Shown here piece after piece: positions 34,130 to 42,822 of a stretch of DNA of 64,000 bases. Source of the stretch: JALYUS01 sp038231255 (GTDB lineage Bacteria > Chloroflexota > Chloroflexia > Thermomicrobiales > JALYUS01). The stretch lies in the NCBI GenBank assembly GCA_038231255.1, contig JBBRLR010000012.1, positions 7,353-71,352 on the forward strand, read 5' to 3'. A model generated the notes under the pieces. That model saw nothing but the letters and a program-made list of their open reading frames with translations. It was not told where the DNA came from and ran no database searches. Made by a program: the position numbers and the translations under genes. Position 1 is the stretch's first letter; the number at the start of each line of letters is the position of its first letter.

Positions 34130-36577
34130 TTACGATCGCAACGTCGCCTTCAAACGCTTCGCGAGCGCCTGACTGACGCGGGCACGGACTTTCGCGACCT
34201 CCGCCTCGGAGAGCGCGCGGTCGGGGGCCTGCATCGTCACCGCGAATGTCAGGCTCTTCTTGCCTGTCGGCACCTGATCGCCCCGATAGACATCGAAGAG
34301 TTGCACGCGTTGACCAAGCGTGCCCACCGCCTGCGCGAGCGCCTGCCTGACCTCGCCCGCCGTTGTGGACTCGTCCACAACGACCGCGAAGTCGTTCTCC
34401 GTTGCCGGATAGCGCGACGTGACGGGCAATTGCCGCAACACGCCGCGATGCGCCGCGACCGCCGCGACAATCGGTTCGAGATCGAACTCGGCCAGCATGA
34501 CGCGCCCGTTCAACCCAAAGGCTTCATTGACGCGCGGATGCACCTCGCCGATCACCCCGAGAATTGCGCCGCCAGCGGACACCGACGCGACGCGCCCCGG
34601 CTGGAAGACCGCGTCCACGGTCGGCGCGAACGTCAGCGGCCCGACGCCGAGGGGCGGCAGCATCGCCTCGACCATGCCCTTCAGGTCGAAGAAGTCGTAC
34701 GCGCGCGGGATGACGTCGAGCGAGCGCTCGGCGTCCAGGCCGGCGAGCACGATGCCAAGCGTCAGCCGCTCGTCCGGCAACGCACCGGCTTCGCGCGGCA
34801 GGTAGACATTCGCCACTTCGCCGATTGCGACGCCGTTAATGAACTTCAGGTTGTCGGATGCTGTCGCGAGCAGGCTCGCCCGAAGCGTTGGTCGCATCGC
34901 CTCGAACTCGCCCATCGGATTGGCGAGCCGCACGAGCGAAACCTCCTCGGCGCGCGGCCCACCGACCGCTGCCAGACGCGCCAATGCGTCCGCGCTCGTG
35001 AACGAATACGTGCTCACCTCGGTCAATCCCGCACCGGCCAGCGCATCGCGCGCGGCTTCACGCGCGATCCAGCGGTCGGAGCGAATGACATGCGGCGTCG
35101 TGCCGACGATCATCGTCGCGGGCACCGTCTCGTAGCCGATGATCCGCGCGACTTCTTCGACGATGTCCTCCGGGCGAGAAACGTCCGCGCGATGCGTCGG
35201 GATCGCGATGGTCAGCACTGGGTCGGCGTCGCCCGAGACTTGGACCCCAAACTGGAGGCGTGTCAGCACATCGCGCACTGCATCAAGCGGATACGCAACG
35301 CCGAGCACCGCCGCGATCTTGCTGAAGCGCATCGTTAGCGACCGTGGCGGCGGTGGATCGGGGTAAAGGTCCGTGTAGCCAACGATGCGCGCCTCCGGGC
35401 AGAGTTGAACAATCAACTCGGCGAGGCGTCGCGCGCTCGGCATCGTTAATTCCGGCTCCAGCCCACGCTCGTATCGCGCGGACGCATCGGTGCGGATGTT
35501 CAGCGCCTGCCGCGTGTGGCGGATGTTGCGCATCTCCCAGTTCGCCACCTCGATCAGGATATTCCTGGTCGTTTCGACGATCTCGGAGCGGGTGCCGCCA
35601 ATGATGCCGCCGAGGTCCGTCACGCCCGCCTCGTCGCAGACGGCTGCCATGTCGGGCGTCAGGATTTTCGTCTCGTGGTTGATTAATTCCAGCGTTTCGC
35701 CGACGTGCGCGCGCCGCACGATTAGCCGCCCGCCGACCAGTCGGTCGCGGTCAAAGATGTGGTTCGGCTGTCCATACTCGATCATCACGTAGTTCGAGAT
35801 ATCCACGATGTTGTTCACTGGCCGCAGACCGACCGCACGCAACCGTTGCTGCATCCACTCCGGCGAAGACGCGACCGCGATGCCGTCTATGACGAACGCG
35901 GTGTAGCGCGGACAGAGCGCCGAATCTTCTACCGTCACGATGCCCGGCATCTCCGGTACCTTGAACGGCTCCGCCGCCCAGCGGGCAAACGGATCGCGGT
36001 ACGGCGCGGCGGTGATCGCCGCCGCCTCGCGCGCGACGCCGACGATCGAGAAGTCGTGGACGAGGTTCGGCGTGATCTCGAACTCGATGATCGTGTCGCC
36101 CAGGTAGTCGGCGAGCGACGCGCCCACCGGGGCGTCCTCGGGAAGAACCAGAATACCTTCGTGTTCGTCCGAGATGCCCAACTCCTTTTCCGAGCAGACC
36201 ATCCCTTCGCCGGTGATCCCCATGATCGCGCGCGGCTTCAGCGTCCGGAGGACGGTATCGTCGCGATGCCCGTCGTACAGCCGCGCGCCGATCAACCCAA
36301 GCGCGATCTTCTGCCCCTCGCGAATGTTCGGCGCGCCCGTGACGACCATCACATCGCGTTCGGGTAGTTCCAGAAAGACCTGCACCACGCGATCGGCGCC
36401 TTCGATCCGGCGAACTTCCTTCACCCGCGCGACCCGGACAAGTTCGGCGTCCCAGTCCGCCCCGATCTCCTCGATCTTTTCCGCTTCCAACCCCGCCATC
36501 GTCAGCCGCCGAGCCAACTCGCGCGGCGTGATAGTGAGGTCAACGTATTCCTTGAGCCACTGCCACGAAACCTTCAT
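34130..36577 (-). CDS. pheT: phenylalanyl-tRNA synthetase beta subunit
   Basis: Partner of PheS in the alpha2-beta2 synthetase. 815 residues: N-terminal VSWQWLKEYVD, the tRNA-binding OB domain (MVVTGAPNIREGQKIALG), B3/B4 editing domains, B5, a catalytic-like core, and the C-terminal anticodon-binding FDX-ACB domain (VTSRYPATENDFAVVVDE to KSLTFAVTMQAPDRAL). AAGGACG precedes the ATG at 36577; the open frame runs further but without a ribosome site. 72 bases separate it from pheS. Under the same T-box control. Confidence 0.98.
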   Translation of the reverse strand: MKVSWQWLKEYVDLTITPRELARRLTMAGLEAEKIEEIGADWDAELVRVARVKEVRRIEGADRVVQVFLELPERDVMVVTGAPNIREGQKIALGLIGARLYDGHRDDTVLRTLKPRAIMGITGEGMVCSEKELGISDEHEGILVLPEDAPVGASLADYLGDTIIEFEITPNLVHDFSIVGVAREAAAITAAPYRDPFARWAAEPFKVPEMPGIVTVEDSALCPRYTAFVIDGIAVASSPEWMQQRLRAVGLRPVNNIVDISNYVMIEYGQPNHIFDRDRLVGGRLIVRRAHVGETLELINHETKILTPDMAAVCDEAGVTDLGGIIGGTRSEIVETTRNILIEVANWEMRNIRHTRQALNIRTDASARYERGLEPELTMPSARRLAELIVQLCPEARIVGYTDLYPDPPPPRSLTMRFSKIAAVLGVAYPLDAVRDVLTRLQFGVQVSGDADPVLTIAIPTHRADVSRPEDIVEEVARIIGYETVPATMIVGTTPHVIRSDRWIAREAARDALAGAGLTEVSTYSFTSADALARLAAVGGPRAEEVSLVRLANPMGEFEAMRPTLRASLLATASDNLKFINGVAIGEVANVYLPREAGALPDERLTLGIVLAGLDAERSLDVIPRAYDFFDLKGMVEAMLPPLGVGPLTFAPTVDAVFQPGRVASVSAGGAILGVIGEVHPRVNEAFGLNGRVMLAEFDLEPIVAAVAAHRGVLRQLPVTSRYPATENDFAVVVDESTTAGEVRQALAQAVGTLGQRVQLFDVYRGDQVPTGKKSLTFAVTMQAPDRALSEAEVAKVRARVSQALAKRLKATLRS

Positions 36578-36649
36578 CGTCCTTACCTCTCGCCGTAGCA
36601 TTGAGCGCCAACGATCCGCGACCCCTCATTGCTCATTGGTCGTTGTTGT

Positions 36650-37699
36650 TCAGAGCCACTCCCGATCCATCTGGCGCAACCAGCGAATGTCGTTCTTGTA
36701 GAAATCGCGGATGTCGTCGAGGCCGTACTTGAGGAGCATCAGGCGCTCCGGCCCCATGCCGAACGCGAACCCGGTGTACTTGCTCGTGTCGTAGCCGACC
36801 ATTTCGAGCACGCGCGGATGGACCATCCCCGCGCCGAGCAGTTCGATCCAGCCCGACTGCTTGCAGAGCCGGCACCCCTTGCCGCCACACTGCGGGCAGT
36901 CAATCGCGAAATCCACGCCCGGCTCAACAAAAGGGAAGAAGTCGCAACGGAAGCGCGTCTTCCGCTCAGGGCCGAACATCTGGCGCGCGAACTCGGTCAG
37001 CGTCCCTTTCAGATCGGCCAGCGTGATCCCTTCATCCACGGCCAGCCCCTCAACTTGCAGGAACATCGCCAGGTGTGTCGCGTCAGTCGCCTCGTAGCGG
37101 TAGCACCGGCCTGGCACAATGACACGCACCGGCGGTTGCTGCTGAAGCATCGTCCGCACCTGCATCGGTGAGGTATGCGTGCGGAGCACGACCTCGCCCG
37201 CACCCGATTCGACATGAAACGTGTCCCACACATCGCGCGCCGGGTGATCGGCGGGGATGTTCAGCATGTCGAAGTTGTACTTCGCGTACTCGACCTCCGG
37301 CCCCTCAACGGTCTGGAAGCCCATCTTGCCGAAAATCTCGGAGATTTCGCGGATGATCCGCGTCGTCGGGTGCAGAAAGCCTCGCTGCACCGGACGCCCT
37401 GGCAGCGTCACATCGAGCGCTTCATTCACAATTCGCTCCGCGAGCGCAGTCGTTTCGTGCGCCATTTGCTTCTCTGCAAGCGCTGTGCTGAGTTCCGCTT
37501 TCAGCACATTGACGGCAATACCGAATGCCCGCCGCTGCTCCGGAGGCAAGCCGCCAATCTTCTTCGTCAAATCTGTGACCGTGCCATGATCGCCCAAATA
37601 CTCGCGATACCATGCCCGCGTCTCTTCGATGTCGCGGGCCGCATTAAGGCGCGAAAGCGCTACGCTCCTCAGTTCATTGATCGTCGGTTCCGCTGCCAT
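36650..37699 (-). CDS. pheS: phenylalanyl-tRNA synthetase alpha subunit
   Basis: Catalytic subunit. 349 residues: an N-terminal coiled coil, then class II motifs GFQTVEGPEVEYAKYNFDML, HTSPMQVRTM, motif 2 GRCYRYEATDATH, and motif 3 GFAFGMGPERLMLLKYG. It has the zinc-like CPQCGGKGCRLC cluster common in this family. The ATG at 37699 is preceded by GAGGAGG. A T-box riboswitch with terminator lies directly upstream, ending 21 bases before the start. Confidence 0.98.
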   Translation of the reverse strand: MAAEPTINELRSVALSRLNAARDIEETRAWYREYLGDHGTVTDLTKKIGGLPPEQRRAFGIAVNVLKAELSTALAEKQMAHETTALAERIVNEALDVTLPGRPVQRGFLHPTTRIIREISEIFGKMGFQTVEGPEVEYAKYNFDMLNIPADHPARDVWDTFHVESGAGEVVLRTHTSPMQVRTMLQQQPPVRVIVPGRCYRYEATDATHLAMFLQVEGLAVDEGITLADLKGTLTEFARQMFGPERKTRFRCDFFPFVEPGVDFAIDCPQCGGKGCRLCKQSGWIELLGAGMVHPRVLEMVGYDTSKYTGFAFGMGPERLMLLKYGLDDIRDFYKNDIRWLRQMDREWL

Positions 37700-37720
37700 C
37701 GCGACGCGACCTCCTCGCAC

Positions 37721-37760
37721 AAAAAAACCATGTCGTCCCCGACAGGGACGAAAGCATGGC
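37721..37760 (-). terminator. regulated terminator of the pheST T-box
   Basis: GC-rich stem with a four-base loop TGTC and a run of seven T immediately before pheS. It is mutually exclusive with the T-box antiterminator just upstream. Confidence 0.9.
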
Positions 37761-38012
37761 TTCCGCGGTACCACCCTGATTGCGCCGCGCAGCACGCAGG
37801 CGCATCTCATGCCGACCACGGGCGCAGCGCGCCGATGGCGACGTTCCGGTAACGGGGAACCACCGTGCGCGGCTACTCGCGTTCACCGCCAAGCTCGGGA
37901 GTGAATGTCCGATGGCGCTCCGGTCGTCGCGCGGGTTCCAGTCGTGCCCGCGCGTCCCTGTACTGCCGGAAAGTCTTTGCCACCGCGACGCGCTCCGTCA
38001 TCGCGTTTCTTC
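37721..38012 (-). promoter_or_regulatory. T-box riboswitch (Phe specifier) controlling pheST
   Basis: The transcribed strand carries the T-box core AGGGTGGTACCGCGG (37777 to 37763), which pairs with the uncharged tRNA acceptor end. A terminator stem CCATG..CGTCCC / GGGACGACATGG followed by seven T (37760 to 37721) competes with it. In Stem I an AGTA motif (37964 to 37961) faces a TTC triplet (37905 to 37903) flanked by A on both sides, a fitting specifier for Phe. A GAACGCGAGTAG linker follows. High uncharged tRNA-Phe would favour read-through into pheS. Confidence 0.93.
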
Positions 38013-38018
38013 GATCAA

Positions 38019-38047
38019 GTGATACGCATATGCGGGTCGAATGTCAA
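38019..38047 (-). promoter_or_regulatory. promoter of the T-box pheST transcript
   Basis: Minus strand: TTGACA (38047 to 38042), 17-base spacer, TATCAC (38024 to 38019). Start expected near 38012. The -35 box overlaps the last codons of the upstream RNA methyltransferase. Confidence 0.7.
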
Positions 38048-38802
38048 GTGGTTCGCGCATTTCGTCGCTGCCGCACCACCTCATAGAGCATAATCGCACC
38101 CGACACCGCAGCATTCAGCGACTCAACGCCGCGCTCCATCGGGATGCTCACCGCGCCCTTGCTCCACCTTCGCGCATCATCGCCCAGGCCGTGATCCTCA
38201 TTGCCGACGATCACAGCGCATCCCTGCCGCCAATCAACGGCATCGTATTGGAGCGACACACCGCCATCCGCGCCATACACGGAGGGCATGTCCGCGAGTG
38301 CCGACCCAACCGCATCCCAGTCAACATCCGCGACGATCGGCAACCGGAAGTGCGCCCCCATCGCGGCGCGCACGACTTTAGGCGCGAAGGCGTCCGCACT
38401 TCCCGCAATCGTCACCACGGCGTCACAACCGGCCGCTGCCGCCGCGCGAATCAGCGTGCCGACATTGCCGGGATCGCGCACGCCATCGAGGACGAGGGCG
38501 AAGCCGATGAGGGGGTCGAAGTGGGGCATGGGCACATGTGGGAGGTCGGCGACAGCGATCACGCCTTGCGGCGTTTCGGTGTCGGAGAGTGACCGCATGA
38601 CGGACGCGGAGACAGTCAGTATCGCAGCATCGCCAATCGTACGCTCGGCTTCGCCCCGCAGTGTATCCGCGCTCTCGCCGAGCAATTCCGGGCAAAAGAT
38701 GATCCGGCGAATCGCCGCACCGCCAGCAATCGCGTCGCGGACGAGGCGCACACCCTCAACGAGAAACGCCCCCTGCTCCCGCCGGGCATTCCGGCGGTGC
38801 AA
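38044..38802 (-). CDS. SpoU/TrmH-family RNA 2'-O-ribose methyltransferase
   Basis: SAM-dependent methyltransferase with the alpha/beta knot: LVLDGVRDPGNVGTLIRAA (motif 1), VIVGNEDHGL (motif 2) and VSIPMERGVESLNAAVSGAI (motif 3). The N-terminal substrate-binding part has GAFLVEGVRLV. The first usual start is the TTG at 38802, but the conserved beginning of this family (ITSAHNP, then IVAIRSLHRR) is encoded in the same frame upstream, to 38844 or beyond, with GGAGG at 38866-38862 and only ACG (38856), ATC or ATT as possible start codons. The real protein is therefore probably about 15-18 residues longer. rRNA or tRNA target unknown. It follows rplT. Confidence 0.9.
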   Translation of the reverse strand: MHRRNARREQGAFLVEGVRLVRDAIAGGAAIRRIIFCPELLGESADTLRGEAERTIGDAAILTVSASVMRSLSDTETPQGVIAVADLPHVPMPHFDPLIGFALVLDGVRDPGNVGTLIRAAAAAGCDAVVTIAGSADAFAPKVVRAAMGAHFRLPIVADVDWDAVGSALADMPSVYGADGGVSLQYDAVDWRQGCAVIVGNEDHGLGDDARRWSKGAVSIPMERGVESLNAAVSGAIMLYEVVRQRRNARTT

Positions 38803-38870
38803 AGAGCGAATCGCAACGATCGTCGGATTGTGAGCGCTCGTGATGTGCGCGTCCGTGCAAACCTCCGGCG

Positions 38871-39236
38871 TTACGCGGCGACCGCCCCGGCGTTCTTCGC
38901 AATCGCGACCAACTCGCCGAAGGCCGCGCTATCGCGCACTGCGAGGTCCGCAAGCATCTTGCGATCAATCGTGACGCCCGCCGCCTGCAAGCCATTGATG
39001 AAGCGGTTGTACGGCATCTCATGCTCGCGGGAGGCCGCGTTGATGCGGGCGATCCACAGCGCGCGAAACTCCCGCTTGCGGTTTTTGCGGTCCCGCGTCG
39101 CGTAGAGCATCGCCTTCATCCGCGATTCGATAGCGACGCGCTTCCAACGGGAGCGCGATCCCTTGTGTCCCTTCGTGGCGGCGAGTATCTTCTTGGTGCG
39201 CGCGTGCGCCGCAACATTGTTCGTTGAGCGGGGCAT
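38871..39236 (-). CDS. rplT: 50S ribosomal protein L20
   Basis: Early assembly protein binding 23S rRNA. 121 residues, basic N-terminal tail (ARTKKILAATKGHKGSRSRWKR), then RDRKNRKREFRALWIARINAA and the globular C-terminal part YNRFINGLQAAGV to RDSAAFGELV. GGAGGAAG precedes the ATG. It is the third gene of the classic infC-rpmI-rplT operon. The N-terminus (MPRSTNNVAAHART) differs slightly from the usual MARVKRGV. Confidence 0.98.
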   Translation of the reverse strand: MPRSTNNVAAHARTKKILAATKGHKGSRSRWKRVAIESRMKAMLYATRDRKNRKREFRALWIARINAASREHEMPYNRFINGLQAAGVTIDRKMLADLAVRDSAAFGELVAIAKNAGAVAA

Positions 39237-39288
39237 CCGTCTTCCTCCCGGTTGTTTCTCGCTACTTCGTTACTTCGCTACTTCGCTC
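39237..39288. repeat. 8-base-period tandem repeat in the rpmI-rplT spacer
   Basis: The plus strand reads CGCTACTT CGTTACTT CGCTACTT CGCTCTT (39260-39290), about four copies of an 8-base unit. The rplT ribosome site lies at its far end. Translational role unknown. Confidence 0.6.
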
Positions 39289-39498
39289 TTACTTCACGCC
39301 GTAGGGCAGGCTCCGGCGCACGCTTTTCGCGTTCGCGCTGCTCAATGGCTGCATCTTATCGAATGCGTGCTTCACCCGCGCGGACTTGCGGCGGCGGAAA
39401 TGGCTCTTCATGCCCTTGGTCCGCATGATCTTGCCCGTACCCGTGATCTTGAAGCGCTTCGCGGCCTGCTTATGCGTCTTCAACTTCAGCTTGGACAT
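39289..39498 (-). CDS. rpmI: 50S ribosomal protein L35
   Basis: 69-residue basic ribosomal protein with MSKLKLKTHKQAAKRFK, KIMRTKGMKSHF and the C-terminal RRSLPYG. It sits 16 bases after infC. Length matches the family (about 65). Confidence 0.97.
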   Translation of the reverse strand: MSKLKLKTHKQAAKRFKITGTGKIMRTKGMKSHFRRRKSARVKHAFDKMQPLSSANAKSVRRSLPYGVK

Positions 39499-39514
39499 GC
39501 CTCCCAGTTCTCCC

Positions 39515-40081
39515 CTACTCCGTCGGATCCGGCTCGGCCGGGTCCTTCGTCGCCTTTGCAGCCGGCGCGACGCGCGGACTGACCAACATGCTCAAAATGC
39601 GGCCTTCCTGCCGCGCCGGAGACTCAATCACCGCGTCCACTTCGAGCATCGCCACCAGTTTGCGCATCAACTCGTCGCCGATCTCGGGATGGGACATCTG
39701 CCGCGCACCCCGATAAATGACGGAGACGCGAACCTTGTTGCCTTCTTTCAGGAGCCGCTTGACATCGCGCGCCTTGGTTTCCAAGTCATGCTGGTCAATC
39801 AGGATGCCGGTGACGCGCACTTCCTTGATGTCCTGCGTCTTGGAATTCTTGCGCGCCTCGCGCTCGCGGCGGCTTTGATCGTACTTAAAGCGCCCGAAGT
39901 CCATCAAGCGGCACACCGGTGGCGTCGCGTTCGGTGCGACCTCGACCAGATCGAGGCCATTCTCCCGCGCACGCTCTAACGCATCACGTGTGAGCATCAC
40001 GCCGAGTTGATTGCCCTCTTCATCAATCACGCGTACTTCACGGACGCGAATACGATCGTTGGTGCGAAGCGGTCTGCTAAT
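39515..40081 (-). CDS. infC: translation initiation factor IF-3 with an AUU start codon
   Basis: Binds the 30S subunit and checks the start codon and initiator tRNA. 188 residues: linker-preceded N-domain (RTNDRIRVREVRVIDEEGNQLG), RLMDFGRFKYDQ, the C-domain (EVRVTGILIDQHDLETKARDVKRLL) and a polar tail. There is no ATG, GTG or TTG where the protein should begin. An ATT at 40081-40079 lies six bases after a strong AGGAGG and gives ISRPLRTNDRIR, the usual beginning. infC is known for AUU starts that let IF-3 repress its own translation. First gene of infC-rpmI-rplT. Confidence 0.95.
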   Translation of the reverse strand: MSRPLRTNDRIRVREVRVIDEEGNQLGVMLTRDALERARENGLDLVEVAPNATPPVCRLMDFGRFKYDQSRREREARKNSKTQDIKEVRVTGILIDQHDLETKARDVKRLLKEGNKVRVSVIYRGARQMSHPEIGDELMRKLVAMLEVDAVIESPARQEGRILSMLVSPRVAPAAKATKDPAEPDPTE

Positions 40082-40153
40082 CCCGGTCCTCCTCGAACCC
40101 CGCCACATGCGCGGGTGACAGTGTGTGACCGACCACGCAAAGGTCGGCAAAAC

Positions 40154-40183
40154 AGTGTAGCATCGCACCGACCGAATCGTCAA
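40154..40183 (-). promoter_or_regulatory. infC operon promoter
   Basis: Minus strand: TTGACG (40183 to 40178), 18-base spacer, TACACT (40159 to 40154), with TGC directly before the -10. The leader to the AUU start is about 65 bases. Confidence 0.75.
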
Positions 40184-40273
40184 TGCACGCAAGGCGTTCT
40201 CCCCGAATGCAGCGGTCGGCGCGCGATGGGGGGTTGGCAAGGGCCAATCCATGTGCTATGCTGCCGCAGGTTT

Positions 40274-40350
40274 CGGGGAGTAGCTCAGCCTGGCAGAGTG
40301 CACGGATCGGGACCGTGAGGCCGGAGGTTCGAATCCTCTCTCCCCGACCA
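40274..40350 (+). tRNA. tRNA-Pro (CGG anticodon)
   Basis: 77 bases including an encoded CCA. Acceptor CGGGGAG pairs with CTCCCCG. D-arm GCTC/GAGT, anticodon stem CACGG/CCGTG with loop ATCGGGA (anticodon CGG, G at position 37 as usual for Pro), and T-arm GGAGG/CCTCT with TTCGAAT. It reads codon CCG. It lies divergent from infC, about 20 bases ahead of the next gene's leader. Confidence 0.95.
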
Positions 40351-40395
40351 CCTCCTTCTCTTCCCTTCATATCAATGCCGGAGGTATCCTCCCGC

Positions 40396-42714
40396 ATGGG
40401 ACTTGCCACCGCGCGCCCCGCATACCGGATAACACAGCGGCTGAAGCAGTTTCGCACCCGTGCGGTACGCTGTCGCTGGCACCTCATCGTTCCGGCCTTG
40501 TATGCGGCCGTCACCGTCCTCCTGCTCTGGCCGCTCGTCGTCCATATCCGGTCGGCGGTCGCGGACACGCTAGGCGACCCGCTCCTCAATGCATGGACGC
40601 TGCGCTGGGTTCAGCATGCGCTGGTCACGCAGCCGACCCATCTGTATGACGGCAACATGTTCGCGCCGAACGTGCACAGTCTCGCGTTTTCCGAACTGCT
40701 CCTGCCGCAGGCGATCATGGCGTGGCCGCTCTGGCTCGTCTCCCACGACGCACTACTGGCATACAACGCTTCCCTGCTCCTGACGTACCCCCTGTGCGGA
40801 GTCGCGATGTACGCGCTTTGCCGCGGTTTGGGCGCGATCCGGGGGGCTGCGTTCATCGCCGGCCTCGCCTTCGCCTTCGCGCCGTTTCGGATGGACAACA
40901 ACGCGCACCTGCAAGTCCTTTCGATGCAGTGGATGCCGCTGACGATCCTCGCGATCATCCGGTTCATGCAGCGGCCGACCCGCTGGCGTTTCGCCGCTGT
41001 CGTCGCGACGACCACACTTGTGTCGCTCTCCTCAGTCTACTACACGGTGATGTTCGGCTCGGCGCTGATCGTCTTTCTCCTCGTCGAGGCGATCCGGCAG
41101 CGGCGTCTTTTCATCTCCCGCGCCGGGATCGGTTTGCTCGCGGCGTTGGCAATCGCCGCTGTTGTCGTTGCTGCCATTGACCTCCCCTACCTTGCGATGC
41201 GACGCGAGCAGAACATCGTTCGCACCCTCGATGAGGCATATGACGACGCGGCGCACAAGACTTCGTATGTGACCGTGACGCCCGGCAACTATCTGTGGGG
41301 CGGTCGCCTGCCCACATCAGGCATCGAGCGCTCCGCGCTCTTTCCCGGCGCCATCCTGCTTGCATTCGGCATCGCCGGGTTGCGAACTGTGCGCCACCCG
41401 TGGATGGCGGGACTCGCCACACTCGGCGTCGTCAGTGTCGTACTCTCCTTCGGTCCGACGTGGGGCGACAAGACCACCGGGACACCACTGCCGTATCGCT
41501 TCCTCTACCAGCACGTTGTGGGGTATCAAGGGATTCGCGGCCCGGATCGTTTCGCGGCGGTCGTCCTGCTCGCGCTGTGTCCATTCGCGGCGCTCGGCGC
41601 GACATGGTTGTGGCGCGCGGTGGTCTGGCGCATGCCGCGCCTCCTTCGTCTTGCACCGGTCGTCGCGTGCGTCTTTTCGCTTCTCACCATTGCCGACTGC
41701 GCCGCCCGTCTCCTCCCAACGATACCCGTGGATCGCTCCGCGAACACGCTTGCGCCGTATCGGTGGCTTGCATCGCAGGGCAGCACCGGCACGGTCGCAG
41801 AATTTCCGGTGGAAATGAGCGATATCCAGACGGCGTTCTACTCAACGTATCACTGGCATGACGTGCTCTGGGGGCATTCAGGCTTCATACCGGCAGCAAC
41901 CTACCAACTGCGCGGCCATTTCGTTGGGCACAATGATTCCCCCGCCCCAGAGGACCTCGACGCGCTCGCTGACATGGGAGTCGGCACGCTGGTCATCCAC
42001 CGATCAGGGTATTCCGCCGACCGGTTCGCCACGATCACGCAAAATCTCAAAAGCGCATCGCGGAACGTGACATTTCTCGCAACAGTAGGAGACAGTGATA
42101 TCTACCGGCTCCAGCCGGACCGCAGCGCGCCACCACTGACCGTGCGCGTGACATTCATGGCAAATCCGGCCGGCAATCTCGACAAACTGCCCGGAAAACT
42201 TACCCTCACGAACCCTGGAACAAACTCGCGGATGTTGTACACGCGCGGTTATCTCTCATTCGCTGCGGAGATACACGACGCGACCGGCAAGCCAGTCTCG
42301 GTGCAACCGGTGCAAATTAGCCTGCCGGCCATCATCCCAAACGGCGGGACCACCATTCCGTTCACCGTCCAACTCCCGTCACGACCCGGCGCGTATACGA
42401 TTCAACTCCGCGCAGCCAATCTCGCGCATTTTGATGACCAGCCCGCAACCGGAGTCATGGTTATTAGCCCGACAACCCTCCCGAATCTCACATTGGTCAA
42501 TCGCCAGATCACCAGCCCCGGTCTATACAAACCGGGCGAGAGTGTCGCGATGTGGGTAACGCTCACGGACGGAAAATCCATCGCCCTCCGCGATGTCGTT
42601 GCGCTACCCGACGGCACGTTGCGCGTCACGCTGGACCCGCTACCGCCCGGCGCCGTGCAGGTCGTCGCTCACGGGAAGTCTAGCGGCGTCGAACTCTGGG
42701 TCGCCACACCTTGA
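40396..42714 (+). CDS. GT-C-like multi-pass membrane protein with a C-terminal beta-rich domain
   Basis: 772 residues. One membrane helix near 30-50 is followed by a periplasmic loop with acidic residues (VADTLGDPLLNAWTLRW), then about ten more helices and an extracytoplasmic part. This is the topology of GT-C transferases that use lipid-linked sugars. The last 180 residues form a beta-rich, Ig-like region (LPGKLTLTNPGTNSR, RPGAYTIQLRAAN, KPGESVAMWVTL). Substrate unknown. The ATG at 40396 follows GGAGG; an ATG at 40375 is possible. It follows the tRNA-Pro gene and precedes lpdA, with the glycan locus further on. Confidence 0.75.
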   Translation: MGLATARPAYRITQRLKQFRTRAVRCRWHLIVPALYAAVTVLLLWPLVVHIRSAVADTLGDPLLNAWTLRWVQHALVTQPTHLYDGNMFAPNVHSLAFSELLLPQAIMAWPLWLVSHDALLAYNASLLLTYPLCGVAMYALCRGLGAIRGAAFIAGLAFAFAPFRMDNNAHLQVLSMQWMPLTILAIIRFMQRPTRWRFAAVVATTTLVSLSSVYYTVMFGSALIVFLLVEAIRQRRLFISRAGIGLLAALAIAAVVVAAIDLPYLAMRREQNIVRTLDEAYDDAAHKTSYVTVTPGNYLWGGRLPTSGIERSALFPGAILLAFGIAGLRTVRHPWMAGLATLGVVSVVLSFGPTWGDKTTGTPLPYRFLYQHVVGYQGIRGPDRFAAVVLLALCPFAALGATWLWRAVVWRMPRLLRLAPVVACVFSLLTIADCAARLLPTIPVDRSANTLAPYRWLASQGSTGTVAEFPVEMSDIQTAFYSTYHWHDVLWGHSGFIPAATYQLRGHFVGHNDSPAPEDLDALADMGVGTLVIHRSGYSADRFATITQNLKSASRNVTFLATVGDSDIYRLQPDRSAPPLTVRVTFMANPAGNLDKLPGKLTLTNPGTNSRMLYTRGYLSFAAEIHDATGKPVSVQPVQISLPAIIPNGGTTIPFTVQLPSRPGAYTIQLRAANLAHFDDQPATGVMVISPTTLPNLTLVNRQITSPGLYKPGESVAMWVTLTDGKSIALRDVVALPDGTLRVTLDPLPPGAVQVVAHGKSSGVELWVATP

Positions 42715-42739
42715 CCACTTCCTGCTGTCCGCGTACCCT
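42711..42739 (+). promoter_or_regulatory. possible lpdA promoter
   Basis: TTGACC (42711-42716), 17-base spacer, TACCCT (42734-42739), overlapping the stop of the upstream gene. Plausible, not strong. Confidence 0.4.
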
Positions 42740-42822
42740 CTGATGAGGGCAGGAACTGACCATTCCGGATTAGCCGCCGAGAAGTTCCGCCTTTATCATG
42801 AGACGAAGCGAGGAGTAAGAGC

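Noticed and set aside
38756..39022. Frameshifted start of the SpoU gene using TTG at 38859
   Set aside because: It would require a frameshift, and the TTG lies only two bases after GGAGG. A non-canonical start in the right frame is simpler.
39260..39290. Simple tandem repeat as a phase-variable switch
   Set aside because: The 8-base repeat lies in the rpmI-rplT spacer with imperfect copies. Phase variation of an essential ribosomal protein is unlikely.
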